A DNA stretch of 64,000 bases, from assembly GCA_029339505.1 (NCBI GenBank), contig JAQISU010000119.1, positions 3,757,001-3,821,000 of the forward strand. The letters are read 5' to 3'. This document shows, piece after piece, positions 21,616 to 32,784 of the stretch; positions within the stretch are counted from its first letter, which is position 1; each line of letters begins with the position of its first letter. The notes below the pieces were generated by a model. That model saw nothing but the letters and a program-made list of their open reading frames with translations, ran no database searches and was not told the DNA's origin. Both the position numbers and the translations under genes were made by a program. This DNA is from Unio delphinus (lineage: Eukaryota; Mollusca; Bivalvia; Unionida; Unionidae).

Positions 21616-21880
21616 GTTTGGTAGACACTATTCAGAAAGGAAGGGAGCTCCGATAATTTTATTAAGAGAAATGCTCAATTTAATAATAGTGTTTTTTTTG
21701 TAAGTGAAGCTTTTATATCATATGGGAAATAAAATGAGGTTTTGTTACGAAAAGAAAAGAAATATGATTAAAAATTCAAAACAGCAAAAGTTCTTTGTAT
21801 TATAATTTTCAGTAAATGTACAAAAAGAGACGATTTGTTTATCGTTATTGTTTTTGTAAAAATTAACGTCATTGTTTAGC

Positions 21881-22059
21881 ACATGATAGGCTATAAATTG
21901 CGCCATTAATAATCGTGCAGTAGGTACTTGTGAAAACAACTGAAAGAACCACATACTGACGAGAATCTCACATGATAGGCTAGAAATTGCGGCCTTTAAT
22001 AATCGTGGAGTAAGTACTTCTGAAAACCACTAAATGAACCACATACCGACGAGAATCTA
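21881..22059. repeat. 89-bp tandem duplication
   Basis: The block ACATGATAGGCTATAAATTG... to GACGAGAATCT at 21881 is repeated from 21970 with about 10 percent differences. It directly precedes a polymerase remnant. Confidence 0.8.
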
Positions 22060-22084
22060 CTTGGAAGCTATTCTCACATTGACT

Positions 22085-22430
22085 GAATCGTAGACTTGAC
22101 CCCAGGCAGAACAGGACGATATGATTATAAACAACTCTATCCAAGATTAACTTTATATTATGTTGAACTTGATTTTATAATGGATGATGCAACGAAAAGA
22201 AATATATTCGTAAGTTAAAAAACACGTACTTGTCTAGCGGAACACGAGTATGTACAATTATTGATTACATCGATGGCAAGGAATCTCAGATTAGTTATTT
22301 AACATGCACAATGCTCACGTATGTTTCTAATAATGTAATATCGATGGCGAGTAGATTTCCTGACATCGCTGTCTGACAATTTATTCAGAGTTGCTGACTC
22401 AGTTGTATATAAGTAGTATTTACGATGTAT
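22085..22430 (+). pseudogene. Polymerase palm remnant (relative of 34440-34750)
   Basis: This aligns in order with element C: GATGCAACGAAAAGAAATATATTCGT against GATGCAACATCCAGAGGTATATATGT, then the TGTACAATT-TTACAT, GATGGAAA, GTTTCTAATAATGTAATATCGATG and AGAGTTGCTGACTCAGTTGTATAT blocks (C: AGAGTTGCCACTGAATCATTTTAT). Reading frames are destroyed. The codon at the motif C position reads as a GCT GAC TCA-like triplet series, closer to Ala-Asp-Ser than the Thr-Glu-Ser of C. It is an older relic of the same gene family. Confidence 0.5.
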
Positions 22431-22439
22431 CATGCGATA

Positions 22440-23401
<962 letters not shown>

Positions 23402-23639
23402 GATGAATGGTTTTGGTTTCTCATAAAATACGGCTGCTACGGAGATAAATTAAAATTATTATAGTAAGACAAAAATCCTTTAAGATTTCACATACATACT
23501 AATTTGTAAAATCTCGCCTCTTAAATCAATCAAATTATTTGATTGGTCAGCGAGTTTGAAATTAATTCTTGTTAATGTGTTATTATAACATCGTATATAC
23601 ACTAAGTTTGTTGGTTCATCAGTTATTAGAAATACTGGA

Positions 23640-24435
23640 GGAGCTGTTAGTGCAAAATAATTTAAAATATAAACTTGTTGGGCTTGATTTCGAGACTTAT
23701 TTGGTAACTTCCATCAATAGCATCACACACGAAATGTACTGCAACCACTGAGGATATATTCACATTAGCTGAAGCGATATGCCTACCAACACCATCTGGG
23801 TCATTATTATGTTTGAGGATAGTTGTTTCTTGTTGTGTTATTTTCTTCCATGCGGTGAGTAACAGAGAAAAGTTTTCCTGAATAAGGTCATTAACAGATT
23901 TGTTTAGTTCATTTAGGTTATACCCAGAAAATTTGAAGTCGGGTAAATCAGTTTATGTTATATTATATGCAGTCAAAAAAAATGTTTATATCCGTTCTTA
24001 TCATTAATTATTACTTAAAGTATTCGTTTGTTGATATATTCCATGTCAAATACAAGCTGATTTAATATCCTAATATGCGCTATAATCTCGTCACGTTGTC
24101 TTGTTATACCAGTGAGATGCTCTTGGAAACCCTGTCATCGTCTTTCTAATTGTGTTTTATGTATTTGCTTAATCTCTTTAAAATAATCAATGATATTAGT
24201 TAAAGTAAATGCAATTGTAAAAAATTAATCAATTGATTTTCTTCAAAACCGAAATCCCAATGCATGTTATCCTTATCAAGAAATGTAAATATATCGGTTC
24301 ATTTTGGATTTTTTTATATCAGACAAATCATCTCAATATGATGGGTTGATTTCATGATTTGATTGTATATCCGTGAAAAAATCAGAATTTTTAGGCTCTG
24401 GTATTTGATAAGATGTTCGAGGTAGGATTTCCTGC
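23640..24435 (-). pseudogene. Unrecognised helical protein, 3' end of the structural block (element C)
   Basis: The minus strand carries long open pieces: a charged helical stretch (FKEIKQIHKTQLERR; DEIIAHIRILNQLVFDMEYINKRIL, about 24020-24190) and a C-terminal open piece of about 95 codons (23930-23645) containing NLNELNKSVNDLIQENFSLLL and NISSVVAVHFVCDAIDGSY. Coding-like composition and strand match the structural genes upstream. The first part is likely coiled coil. The VHF-x-CDAIDGSY string resembles a strand of Polinton single jelly-roll proteins, but that is weak evidence. Confidence 0.35.
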
Positions 24436-24785
24436 CATCCCAGTATAGTTCTTATTAGACTCTAACAGATGTATACGGTATACACGGATGAGTTTATTTC
24501 AATCGCGGATGATAGTGTTGGTTCGTGAACTGTTATAGCGAATTTTGACTCTTTTTCCCGTGATGGATTTTATTCTGCGTTGTAATTTGGTAGGACCCAG
24601 GTGGTAGGGAAACTATATTCCAGTTTGGAGTTCTGTCTCGTTTATTTTACTTGCAAACATCAGGGAATTTTTGGGTTGCTGACCACCAAATGGTTGTGAT
24701 CTAATATTAGGCTAACTGTGGCATACTCGTACGTTTGCTTGTGCTATCTCCTTCACCGAAAAGCAGTGGGGAAATTGACACTGAA
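24430..24785 (-). pseudogene. Possible penton-like single jelly-roll protein (element C)
   Basis: Directly downstream of the membrane protein, in frames interrupted by stops: NWNIVSLPPGSYQI (about 24620), then FAITVHEPTLSSAIEINSSVYTVYIC (in pieces, about 24470-24540), then ILGWQEILP. In Polinton/adintovirus penton-type proteins an LPPGSYEI-like strand is followed by an I-x-I strand, a vertex strand and an LLGF-like turn. Order and spacing fit that pattern. If correct this is the capsid vertex protein. Too decayed to be certain. Confidence 0.35.
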
Positions 24786-24786
24786 T

Positions 24787-25349
24787 TCAGGGTTGGTTGA
24801 GGTTACTGAGATCACGGTAGTTTTCACCGGGGTGGTATTTTCTACTATTCGTTGAAGTAGTTCTTGCGATGTTGCAATTATATTCGTGTTGTTTTTCTAA
24901 TTTTGACATCGCGAAATTATAAACACGTACCATCGCGGAAAACTCACTATCGGATAGTAATGTGTCATCGAGGGACGACGATATCATCGAGGATAATTGC
25001 GAGTACAAACTGGACACAACATGGAACTTAATTATGTAGTCTTGTAGTTTGCACTGGTTACACGATGATATATTTTGTATTATGGAACTTATTCCCACGA
25101 TTGTTGTCGCCGCTGAAATACAAATTGGAACAGCTATCGGGGCAACCATCGTTAGCGAGGAGAGTATAATACCAGCTCCAGTAATTGCACCTGACACCGA
25201 GTACACAGTCACGTCTACGACGGTAATTGTTCGCTGATATATATTGATTTTACTTGGTACTCCTCAGTTAACGTTTTAAGCTTAGTTTGAAATTTTCTGA
25301 CCTGATCATAGCGATATTGCTGTGACTATTCCAATGGCGTTGATGACAT
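24787..25349 (-). pseudogene. Membrane protein with N-terminal coiled coil (element C)
   Basis: The likely start is the ATG at 25349 (MSSTPLE), with a charged helical N-terminus (YDQVRKFQTKLKTLTEEYQVK), one nonsense codon and a frameshift near 25225. The remaining 141 codons from 25212 are open. They contain two adjoining hydrophobic Gly/Ala/Ile segments (about residues 5-50 of the open part, ITGAGIILSSLTMVAPIAVPI and SAATTIVGISSII) and a C-terminal helical domain with LLSDSEFSAMVRVYNFAMSKLEKQ. This layout (helix, paired membrane segments, helical tail) is a recurrent uncharacterised Polinton protein type. A holin-like or envelope-penetrating role is possible but unproven. Confidence 0.5.
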
Positions 25350-25374
25350 TGTATTTGCAACACAGATAGCAATT

Positions 25375-25858
25375 TCAATTCAGTTGTTTACCCAAATCTG
25401 CTGTAAATTCCACATGCCATGTTATTGATACCCTAGCTAGCCTATCATCGGTGGTTGTTATTGTGAATTGCCCAGTTGTATCATTGTCGATGATCGTTGA
25501 AATCATATTGTTGACCCCAGTTGAAGTCGTCGATGAAATATTAAATTGTGTCGGTGACACCATTGTTAATTTGTAGATGCCTTTGACGGTAGTGGTGATA
25601 TTTAGTTTGTTGTTTGTAGGAGTCCACGCGAATGATCCGTTTTGGATCGTATATACCACGTTGATAGTTTTTGTGAAGACTTTTTGTTTTATCTAATCGG
25701 GTTATCATCGCAGGAAAATAATCTTTGATGGAATCGTGAGTATTCTTAATATATTCTATGGATTTTTTACATCCAACAGTTTTATGTCTACTTTATCTAA
25801 TGAGGTTCCAAAGAATTTCTCAATGAGACTTTTACGAAAAGTTGAAACTGTCAACATG
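25375..25858 (-). pseudogene. Unrecognised beta-rich protein (element C)
   Basis: The ATG at 25858 opens MLTVSTFRKSLIEKFFGTSLDKVDIKLL; frameshifts follow near 25770 and 25700, then 94 open codons (25659-25375). The open C-terminal part is rich in Thr/Ser/Asn/Ile with alternating hydrophobics (FAWTPTNNKLNITTTVKGIY; VSITWHVEFTADLGKQLN), as in a beta-sandwich or fibre-like domain. The stop lies 25 bp before the next gene's start, consistent with a compact operon-like block. No family recognised. Confidence 0.35.
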
Positions 25859-25917
25859 ATCTTCATATTTGGATTGGAGTTCTCTTGATTATAACATAGC
25901 GGTTTTTATCTATGTTA

Positions 25918-26458
25918 GCTTCGGCATGGTGACCGGTGGATTTCCAAAGAAATTTAGTATCGGTGCATCAATCTTATCAATTATATTTCTTTGTAATTCA
26001 GAAAATTGATCAAATTTTGTATATGGTCGTTATACTTGTGGTTGAGTGGTTTCAATGAATTAGCCGAGGACATATAATTGTTCTCGAGTGTTGATATTTC
26101 ATCCACAATATTTGAAACGAGGACGCTCGGTTTGCGCCTACCCTGATCAGAAAATACCGCGATAGTATTTTCAGCTTCATCGCTGTTTTTTAACTAAAAT
26201 ATCATCCAGGGAAACATTTTTTGTTTTCTCTCTTCCCTGACGATCTTGAAATACAACTATTTTATTGGGATCCACACTTGCCAGTTTTAACATTTTGGAC
26301 ATTTCATCTTCGATTATTTTTTTTACATCCTTGGTTGAAGATATTTCCGTTGGGGTATTTTTTCACACTTGATAAAGATCATCCCCAAATATCAATCATT
26401 ATATTATAAGATCTCTCTAAAAGCGATTGTTTGTGTATTCGTGTACTATCTTATGAGG
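25918..26458 (-). pseudogene. Unrecognised coiled-coil protein (element C)
   Basis: Between the protease and the next gene, minus-strand pieces read as one charged helical protein: KDVKKIIEDEMSKMLKLASVDPNKIVV and DREGREKTKNVSLDDILVKK (26350-26190), NIVDEISTLENNYMSS (about 26100), and a C-terminus FSELQRNIIDKIDAPILNFFGNPPVT ending at a stop near 25918. At least three frameshifts. Long heptad-like stretches suggest a coiled-coil capsid or scaffold component. Function unknown. Confidence 0.35.
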
Positions 26459-26462
26459 TAGT

Positions 26463-26777
26463 TTAGTTTGATGCTGTAATAGCGTCGAGTACATTTAATA
26501 CTTCTAGGGAGAATATTGGTGAGTCGGTCATTTTCTGTGTTGGTAGCGTGGAATACCAACGAGGGATATTTAAGTGGTGCATATAGCGCATACATTCACG
26601 CGGATCAAGTGCGTACCCAAACCAGTGAGTTCCAGGTCCGGTCCTGTTATCGAGATTAAAGATACCGGTTTCAGTGTTGTTTGGTTGTTGTGGTAGTTGA
26701 TCTCTCATAAAAACACGTCTAAAGCTTTTAATCGCTAATGTTTTTAGCAGCATCGAGTAAATCAAAATTCGACATTG
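26463..26777 (-). pseudogene. Adenain-like cysteine protease, truncated (element C)
   Basis: The conserved N-terminal part of the Polinton/adenovirus maturation protease is readable: FRRVFMRDQLP, ETGIFNLD and GPGTHWFGY, where the His of GTHW is the catalytic histidine. The original start is probably the Met at 26777 (MSNFDLLDAAK), with a frameshift; the displayed frame starts at 26765. After GTHWFGYAL the sequence does not resemble the rest of the protease: no YFDSFG-like block and no NCG catalytic-cysteine block precede the stop at 26463. The C-terminal half was therefore lost or replaced, so no active enzyme is expected. The protease normally cleaves capsid precursor proteins. Confidence 0.6.
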
Positions 26778-26784
26778 GTAATAT

Positions 26785-27258
26785 CTACGATACTGTTATT
26801 AAAATGTCCCTGGTATTATCAGGCAATTTCCGCTGTACCATGAATGAGGAGTTCCTAGTAGTCTTAATCCATTTCCCCTTTTTAATATCCCGGCCCAGTC
26901 GCCTTCTTAGTGCCATTCTTGCTGCGGTACCAGCGGTTCCTAACCCTGCAGCTTTTGCCACCGCTTGGAGCGCGGCTGTAACTAGTGCTGGTAACACAGC
27001 GAGAAGTTGAAATATACCACCTGTTTTTATCATTTCTTTTATCGCAGCAGCAGAGGGAGTGACCTGAACACTCTTTTTATCTTTGAAAGCATCATTGAAA
27101 TGTTTAATCTGACAAGATGTCAATGACAGTTTATTATGACAACCAGACATCTGATTGTGTTTTAACGATATTTTAGTTCCACATTTTTTAGCTGATTCAG
27201 ATTGAAATTTTTTAATCTGACCATGAGTCAACGTGACATTGACATGACTATATGACAT
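26785..27258 (-). CDS. Core/minor capsid-type protein with repeated Q-x-K-K motifs (element C), intact
   Basis: A 157-codon uninterrupted frame. Residues 1-60 contain three related segments with the pattern hydrophobic-T-x-x-Q-I/x-K-x-(F/L): LTHGQIKKF, LKHNQMSG and LTSCQIKHF. A lysine and VTPSAA block follows, then a Gly/Ala-rich hydrophobic segment (about 75-105, GGIFQLLAVLPALVTAALQAVAKAAGLG) and a basic tail (RMALRRRLGRDIKKGKW). This architecture is a hallmark of a conserved Polinton/adintovirus small protein, probably DNA- or membrane-associated. The start of a second copy is at 1-90. It sits between the protease and capsid genes. Complete openness, while every neighbour is broken, is unusual. 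Confidence 0.6.
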   Translation of the reverse strand: MSYSHVNVTLTHGQIKKFQSESAKKCGTKISLKHNQMSGCHNKLSLTSCQIKHFNDAFKDKKSVQVTPSAAAIKEMIKTGGIFQLLAVLPALVTAALQAVAKAAGLGTAGTAARMALRRRLGRDIKKGKWIKTTRNSSFMVQRKLPDNTRDILITVS

Positions 27259-27287
27259 TTTATTTAATACGAGATTGATCTAATTGT

Positions 27288-28639
27288 CTACATATTTTCC
27301 ACTGGTGCATCAACTATTCCCATTCGTCCACCAACAGCTTCGAGCAGCATTGATTTATCACTGAGTATGACAGCAACTGCTCTGTAATTCGGGATAGTAA
27401 TTTCAACTGCTGCATTAGTCAGAAGACTTACACGAACATGTAAATGTATACCAACGACGGCTTGTCTGGTTAGGTCAAGATGTTCCAACGAGAAGTAGTA
27501 GATGGGATATAGTCTCTTAAAATCCAACTGTGATAATTGCAAACCAGTATCCACATTATTATCACGTCCCATAAATGACAGCAGGCGATTATACGCGCCC
27601 GCTTTTTTTTTTGTTTTGATTGTTATTAAGCAAAATAACCTCGGATGGTTCCTGTTGGGCATTCATCCTCAACGATAATTCAGAAACACACAATTGATCA
27701 AATATCATATAGCTGCGTGTTTCTTTGTTGCCATGATAGCAATTATTTTCCTCCATGATCCATAAATGTTAGTAATATTTGCTCTGTGGTGATTGATGGA
27801 GTCATTATTGGAATCCACCGGGATAGTTTTGTTATATTTACTTTACCAGCAGGGACTGGAGCTGCAGAGACTGCAGCTGGAACAGGGCCAACACCACGCC
27901 ATATTACATCATTATCCTCACCCCTTCACACGAGTACTACAGTATGTTTCGCTCCACAGATGTCTTTTCTAACATTATTGCAAAATCCAAATATATGACA
28001 TAGTGGAATCGCGCATGAGAATAATCTACGCTTTCCTTGCAGCGTAGACATGCGTGTTGCAAATCCTAGGATGTAATTAGAATTAATGCCTTTTAGAACA
28101 TCAAAGTCACCACCTGGTATAGCTTTGTGTTCAACAGAGCCATTAATTGGTGCAGATGCAGTATCTACTGGTGTCCGTAATGTAATATACTGAATATGAT
28201 CAGCGTGAGCGTTTATATTCTTAGTGAACATCATAAATGGACCTGCTGCTCTTGTACAATCATCTGAATATCTAGCTAACCCCACTATTGTTGTGAAAAC
28301 ATCAACATAGCCCTATAGGTTCAATCTCTCTGTTATCGATCAAATATTTAGCACTATTAAATAGTGCCACGATACCATTATTGACAAAACCAATTCGTAC
28401 ATTTAGGTCATCTGAATATCGTGTAGTAGCATCAATTTTTGTACAAGTTCTCCTTCTACTTCAATAAATGCCTCAGCGGGTATAAAGTATTTGCTGGTAT
28501 CGTGGACCTGAAGTTTCATTCTTGATCGACTATTTGGTTGTATTGCATTATAGGAATATTATTGATAATCGCGTACAGAATCATCCTTGCGCACTGGGGC
28601 ATCTCAATCAAACGCTGTGTCAGGGGACGATTTGAACAT
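27288..28639 (-). pseudogene. Major capsid protein (element C)
   Basis: Starts at the Met at 28639 (MFKSSPDTAFD). Two early stops and several frameshifts divide it into pieces at about 28639-28290, 28285-27926, 27930-27670 and 27662-27288. Shared blocks with A: KDDSVRDYQ, AIQPN-SRSR, EAFIEVEGEL, GLARYSDDCTRAAGP-MMF, GFATRMSTLQG, CAIPLCHIFGF, LSFMGRDNNVDTGLQLSQLDFKRLYPI. It keeps about 60 C-terminal codons missing from A (HLHVRVSLLTNAAVEI onward), ending VGGRMGIVDAPVENM. This copy therefore shows the full-length layout of the capsid protein, roughly 440-480 residues, though it is itself broken. Confidence 0.7.
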
Positions 28640-28644
28640 TTTAT

Positions 28645-29138
28645 TATATTTTTCTAGATCTAAATCGTGATCTCGCTCGGGATTTTAAACCACTTGCCGC
28701 TATCATATTTGCAGTAATTATTTCCTGGTTCGCTGCTCTAGGATGCTGTTTTTTGATCCATTGCTTTGTTTATTTTTTTACTAATACTCGCGGGCATAAT
28801 CACCGTAGATTTTAGTTTTTCTAATGATTTTATCGCCGATGATTTTAGTACTGGTAGTGGTTTTTCCGTCGTCGAATCAGCGTGATCAGTTTGTATTTAG
28901 CCACGGAAAATGCTTTCTTGGCAACATCACCAAAAGAGCCAACACCCTCATCACGAATGACATGAGTATCTTACTATGATAACTGTTTTTCGATTGATGC
29001 TATTTGTAAAGCCATTCTTATAAATAACCCTTCAATGGCAATGCCGAGATCATTTCCATAGTATGCGTTATAAACAGGTAACCGTGAATTTACCACTTAG
29101 GTCAGAGTTAATTGATTATGGTTGTAGTGTATGATCAT
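28645..29138 (-). pseudogene. pVI-like structural protein (element C)
   Basis: Starts at the Met at 29138. VVNSRLPVYNAYYGNDLG, LFIRMALQIASIEKQLS and the central basic stretch match the intact copy at 1482-1943; several stops and frameshifts are present. The C-terminus reads ASGLKSRARSRFRSRKI, an Arg/Ser-rich tail that the A copy lacks because its frame stops at GLK. A basic tail would suit DNA binding. It lies immediately upstream of the capsid gene. Confidence 0.5.
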
Positions 29139-29204
29139 TTTATTTAAATGCTATTTATCTAAACGAAACTTTCTAGCATTTTCATCAATTAGTCATTGTT
29201 GTAA

Positions 29205-30195
29205 CCGCCCGCTAGCTCATCAATAAACTCTATGTATACACCAAAATCCATGACACCACCCTCAAATAGTCATCTGAAGATATCTGCTGCCTCCTTAATT
29301 ATCTCCGGTGAGTTATTTCCAGCTCATTTCCCTCCAACAAGAATTTGTAATCGTAATATATTCCCAAGAACATTGCTAGGACAATAAACAAGACCACTAC
29401 CATGATATTCGTTTCCATATTTTTTAATGATACCTGTTGCACCCTGCAGCGAGGATTTTCCTATTTCAAAAAATTTTGATTGCTCTGGCATTCTGAGAAA
29501 TCCAGGATTTGATTGTTATGTTTGTGTCGATTCAATCCTTTTTATTTATTTCATAAACTAATATACACTTCATATTTTCCCAAGACCCTAGCTACTTTTG
29601 TATACACAATATAGAATCCATTATGCCACGATAGTTTATTCATGGCGACATAATCAGCGTGGATATAATTTATTCTATGACGTAACCTCGTAATAAAAAA
29701 TCTAGCCATCTCGTCACCTTCAAATCTCATTTTTTTTATTTTTTTCTAATTTACCCGGGATAAATTATCGTTGAAGGGAACTCGCTCAGTAGTATCACCT
29801 TCTTGTTCTTGTTAATTATCACCCTCCTGTTCTTGTTCAATATCACTCTCCTGTTCTTCTTCAAAATCACATTGTTGTTCCTGTTGAAGTCATGTAGCGG
29901 CTATTATATCACAAGGAAGTGTTTTTAAATATTTTTTTGTTTCCTTGGATCTCATTGCTATTTTGTTAAGTACTGGTACAGTATGAGTAACACCTTTCTC
30001 ATTAGTAATACCAACTCTCTCAGTAGCAGTGGTTTACAGTTTAAATAACTGTTTTGTACCCGTTGAAAACTAGTTTGAAATTCCTGTCTCGCTTATAATC
30101 TCTGTCTGAGCGAATCTCTTACAGGAATATATTTCTTTATTGCAGCCAATCGCTCGCGAGCTAATCTAGCTGTTAAAGCTTCTACAACCTTTATA
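29205..30195 (-). pseudogene. Coiled-coil structural protein (element C)
   Basis: The N-terminal block EALTARLARERLAAIKKYIPVRDSL (about 30110-30190) matches A, but the start codon is no longer ATG. A low-complexity Glu/Gln/Asp-rich repeat region is present at about 29800-29890, where TCCTGTTCTTGTTC-like units are repeated. The C-terminal SPE-INEAADI, GGK-AGN block lies near 29290-29340 and the end near 29205. Many stops. Confidence 0.45.
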
Positions 30196-30489
30196 AATAT
30201 ATAATATATGATTTAAACTGTAAACGGAGGAATCAAAGATTTTTAACCACAATACCGAAAATTATCTCGTTAGTGTCTTCGAATTACTTCCTTGTTCAAC
30301 GGTGACAGGGTCTCAGTGAAAGAAAAATAATAATTGATCATACCTGTTCGTAGAGACTTTGTCTGGGTGATCTGCATAATTTCAACCCATAAAAATTCGT
30401 TCAATGTGCGTAATCATACCTGCAAAACAGCGTATGCAGTGTGCAAGTAGTACAAATCTGATTAGTGTTACGTTTGTGTTTAGATGTGT

Positions 30490-30873
30490 TCACAACGACA
30501 TTGGGATAGGCGAGAGAGGAAAGTGATGATCATTTGGTGTATTATTCTGCTTGATGATATCTTTAATCATTTTAAATCTTGAGTTTATAATGCGTCTGAC
30601 CTGGTATTGTTGGCCGAGTTTAGCTCTGACTTTTGCGACTGCTGTAAAAAACAGAATGAATTTGTTCACATTGCTACAATACACAAGTGAGTCATTTACC
30701 GCATGCTGAATCAATTTAATCAGCGAATACTGGCTTGGCAAGACATATTTATTATTCTGAGCGCTATCATGAAGATCTTGAAAATCATGGAGAATCTGAT
30801 TACAATCTAATTTATCTGTCAATTGTATTTTTTAATTTTTCAAATTTGAAATCTCGATTATAATGTCATTCAT
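30490..30873 (-). pseudogene. Small conserved ORF next to the control region (element C)
   Basis: The ancestral start is at 30873 (MNDIIIEISNLK), followed by a stop and frameshift, then a 110-codon open frame (30822-30490). YVLPSQYSLIKLIQHAVND, LGQQYQVRRIIN and the early EIS-LK block match 3556-3887 of A. The product would be about 120-125 residues, mostly helical, without a recognised domain. Confidence 0.45.
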
Positions 30874-30894
30874 GTTTTCGAAATTTATTATATG

Positions 30895-30897
<3 letters not shown>

Positions 30898-30962
<65 letters not shown>
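30898..30962. repeat. (TA)n microsatellite
   Basis: About 32 TA units between the small ORF and the control region of element C. Confidence 0.95.
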
Positions 30963-30966
<4 letters not shown>

Positions 30967-30977
30967 GAGATAACTAG

Positions 30978-31601
30978 GGGTCAATTTTGACCCGTTTTAT
31001 TTTAAGTGTGATATATTTCTTAATTAGGGACAATACAGCCTTTAACCTTTGTATTAGAGGTGTCTAAGGCACATATACCTAATTAGGGACAATACTGACT
31101 TTAACCTCTGTATTAGAGATGTAGTGTAAGGCACATTATGATACATGAATGAATCCAGTTTGAGCTCATAAATATCATTTACGTAAGGTTGATGATATGG
31201 TAGGTTAGAATTCCAGAGCTCACATATATAAGACAACACAAACCCATGCGGGACTCTTTGGTGTTATTTGCATCTTAGCAGACTCAGAGGAACCATGAAG
31301 CACAATCTCCGTGCTAGGATCTAACCCGTGAAATAACGATTTAGAACCCGAGAACGTATGCTTGGTGTATGACGTCACATTTATAAAGAATTATATGATA
31401 TATTTACAAATGATTATTATATATATATATACATATATACAAAGGACAGTACATTAAAAATACTACAATACAACACATAAGGGGCTATATCTACAATCAA
31501 CTGTAAATACCACTCTACCCCCAACAAAATCACCCCCGGTTGAATGCAAAAACAAATTCACACCGTGTGCCGGTGAGTGACGTAGAGTGATTTTACAGTT
31601 G
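30978..31601. promoter_or_regulatory. Control region of element C: palindromes, tandem repeat, CRE site
   Basis: GGGTCAA-TT-TTGACCC at 30978-30993 is a perfect palindrome. A 59-bp unit starting AATTAGGGACAATAC occurs at 31022 and 31081. TGACGTCA (CRE/ATF palindrome) is at 31370-31377, inside sequence related to the A control region (CTCTTTGGTG, GACTCAGAGGAACC, CCGTGCTAGG). An inverted repeat pairs 31498-31518 with 31582-31601 (CAACTGTAAA...CACTCTAC), with CCGGTTGAATG in its loop. The same interval in A has direct repeats, CRE sites and a stem-loop. It lies between the leftward structural genes and the replication genes, so it is the likely place for an origin and promoters; this is inference. 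Confidence 0.5.
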
Positions 31602-31989
31602 AATTTCGAATGTCTTAAAGCCCTAATAAGAGAGTATGCAGTATTGTATCTAAGCTAACTAACACACGGAAATTATTGACAGTATCTAAACAAGTCCAAA
31701 TACCTGAAAAAGTATCCAAAAAAATCTTAATGTTGTTGTAAATACAAATCTATTTGATTCGTTTTCTTACAGAACGACTACGCGATTATTCCCATGAGGT
31801 CACTGAACTATTTCTATAACAACAACAAAAGAGTTATCTCTTTTTCAGAAACTATATACAAAAGCCTACACGAGATATTCCCAATAATGTTAAATACATA
31901 CAATACAAAATGGAATTTTAGATGAATATGAATATAATTTTTTTTTAAAAACACTTTTTGCAAGCGCTGATTTATAAATTCGTTATGCT

Positions 31990-32736
31990 ACATATCTTAT
32001 CGAAGAAATATCAATGTTTTTGCCGGCTTCATTCATTGGTTGAAATATTCTTTCTTCGTTAGTTTCTGTATTTAGTGATTTTATAGGTCTCCGTGCAACT
32101 ATTGTAGAAGTACCTGTTTTCAGAATTCCGTATCCTCATTCTGAATGATATCTCGTACATTCTCCAATTTCTTAATTTCTGGACATCCATCAATGTGGTC
32201 AATTACAAAACCATCCTTGATCTATCCGTGGAAACATTCATATACCATCGGATGGTTGAGATATCTTTTTCTCCCAGCAGAAAATCGGAGAAATCCCTGA
32301 TTATTGACAACACCGACTGGTTTCTTCAGACTGCGGTGTCTTACAATACCATAATGAGATGCTTCATAATCGATGACTATGGGATGTAGTTGAAATTTAT
32401 ATATGTTATTTGTCTTATTAATTATTTGGTTTAATTATACTAGTTTATCTAGTAATATAGTATTCAGGAGTTTGTATGATTCAGTCCTTCACAGAGTCAA
32501 AGATTTAGTTATTGACGAAGATTTTCAATCGCTTTTCATAATAAAAAGGATATTATCTCACTATATCGCTTACCACCACAATTCAGACACAGCTGCGATT
32601 TTCCTCTCAGACCCATCCCACATCGTATGCCTGATAACGGACCTAAGCTTCCACGTCGCACACGTTGTGAATGATATGCGCTGAACTCATTGCTGCATGA
32701 ATTCGTACAAGCGGTCCTATCATAAGCCATTTGCAA
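31990..32736 (-). pseudogene. HNH endonuclease with zinc ribbon (element C)
   Basis: Starts at 32736. The Cys/His cluster is partly preserved (CTNSC, GSLGPL, RCGMGLRGKSQLCLNCGGKRY), matching A. After frameshifts come the NUMOD-like strand, RKRYLNHPMVYECFHGWIKDGFVIDHIDG (D-H of the HNH fold) and a C-terminal tail RRPIKSLNTETNEERIFQPMNEAGKNIDISS to about 31990. Several Cys residues of the ribbon present in A are changed. Divergent from the polymerase gene 48 bp away. Confidence 0.6.
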
Positions 32737-32784
32737 TGATACATTATATATAATTCTTTATGTAAATACTTGTTTAATCAAAGC

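Noticed and set aside
21287..21703. Several ORFs with Tyr-Ile-His-Thr or Met-Tyr-Val-Cys repeats
   Set aside because: They are translations of a (TACA)n tract; only the flanking LINE linker sequence is meaningful.
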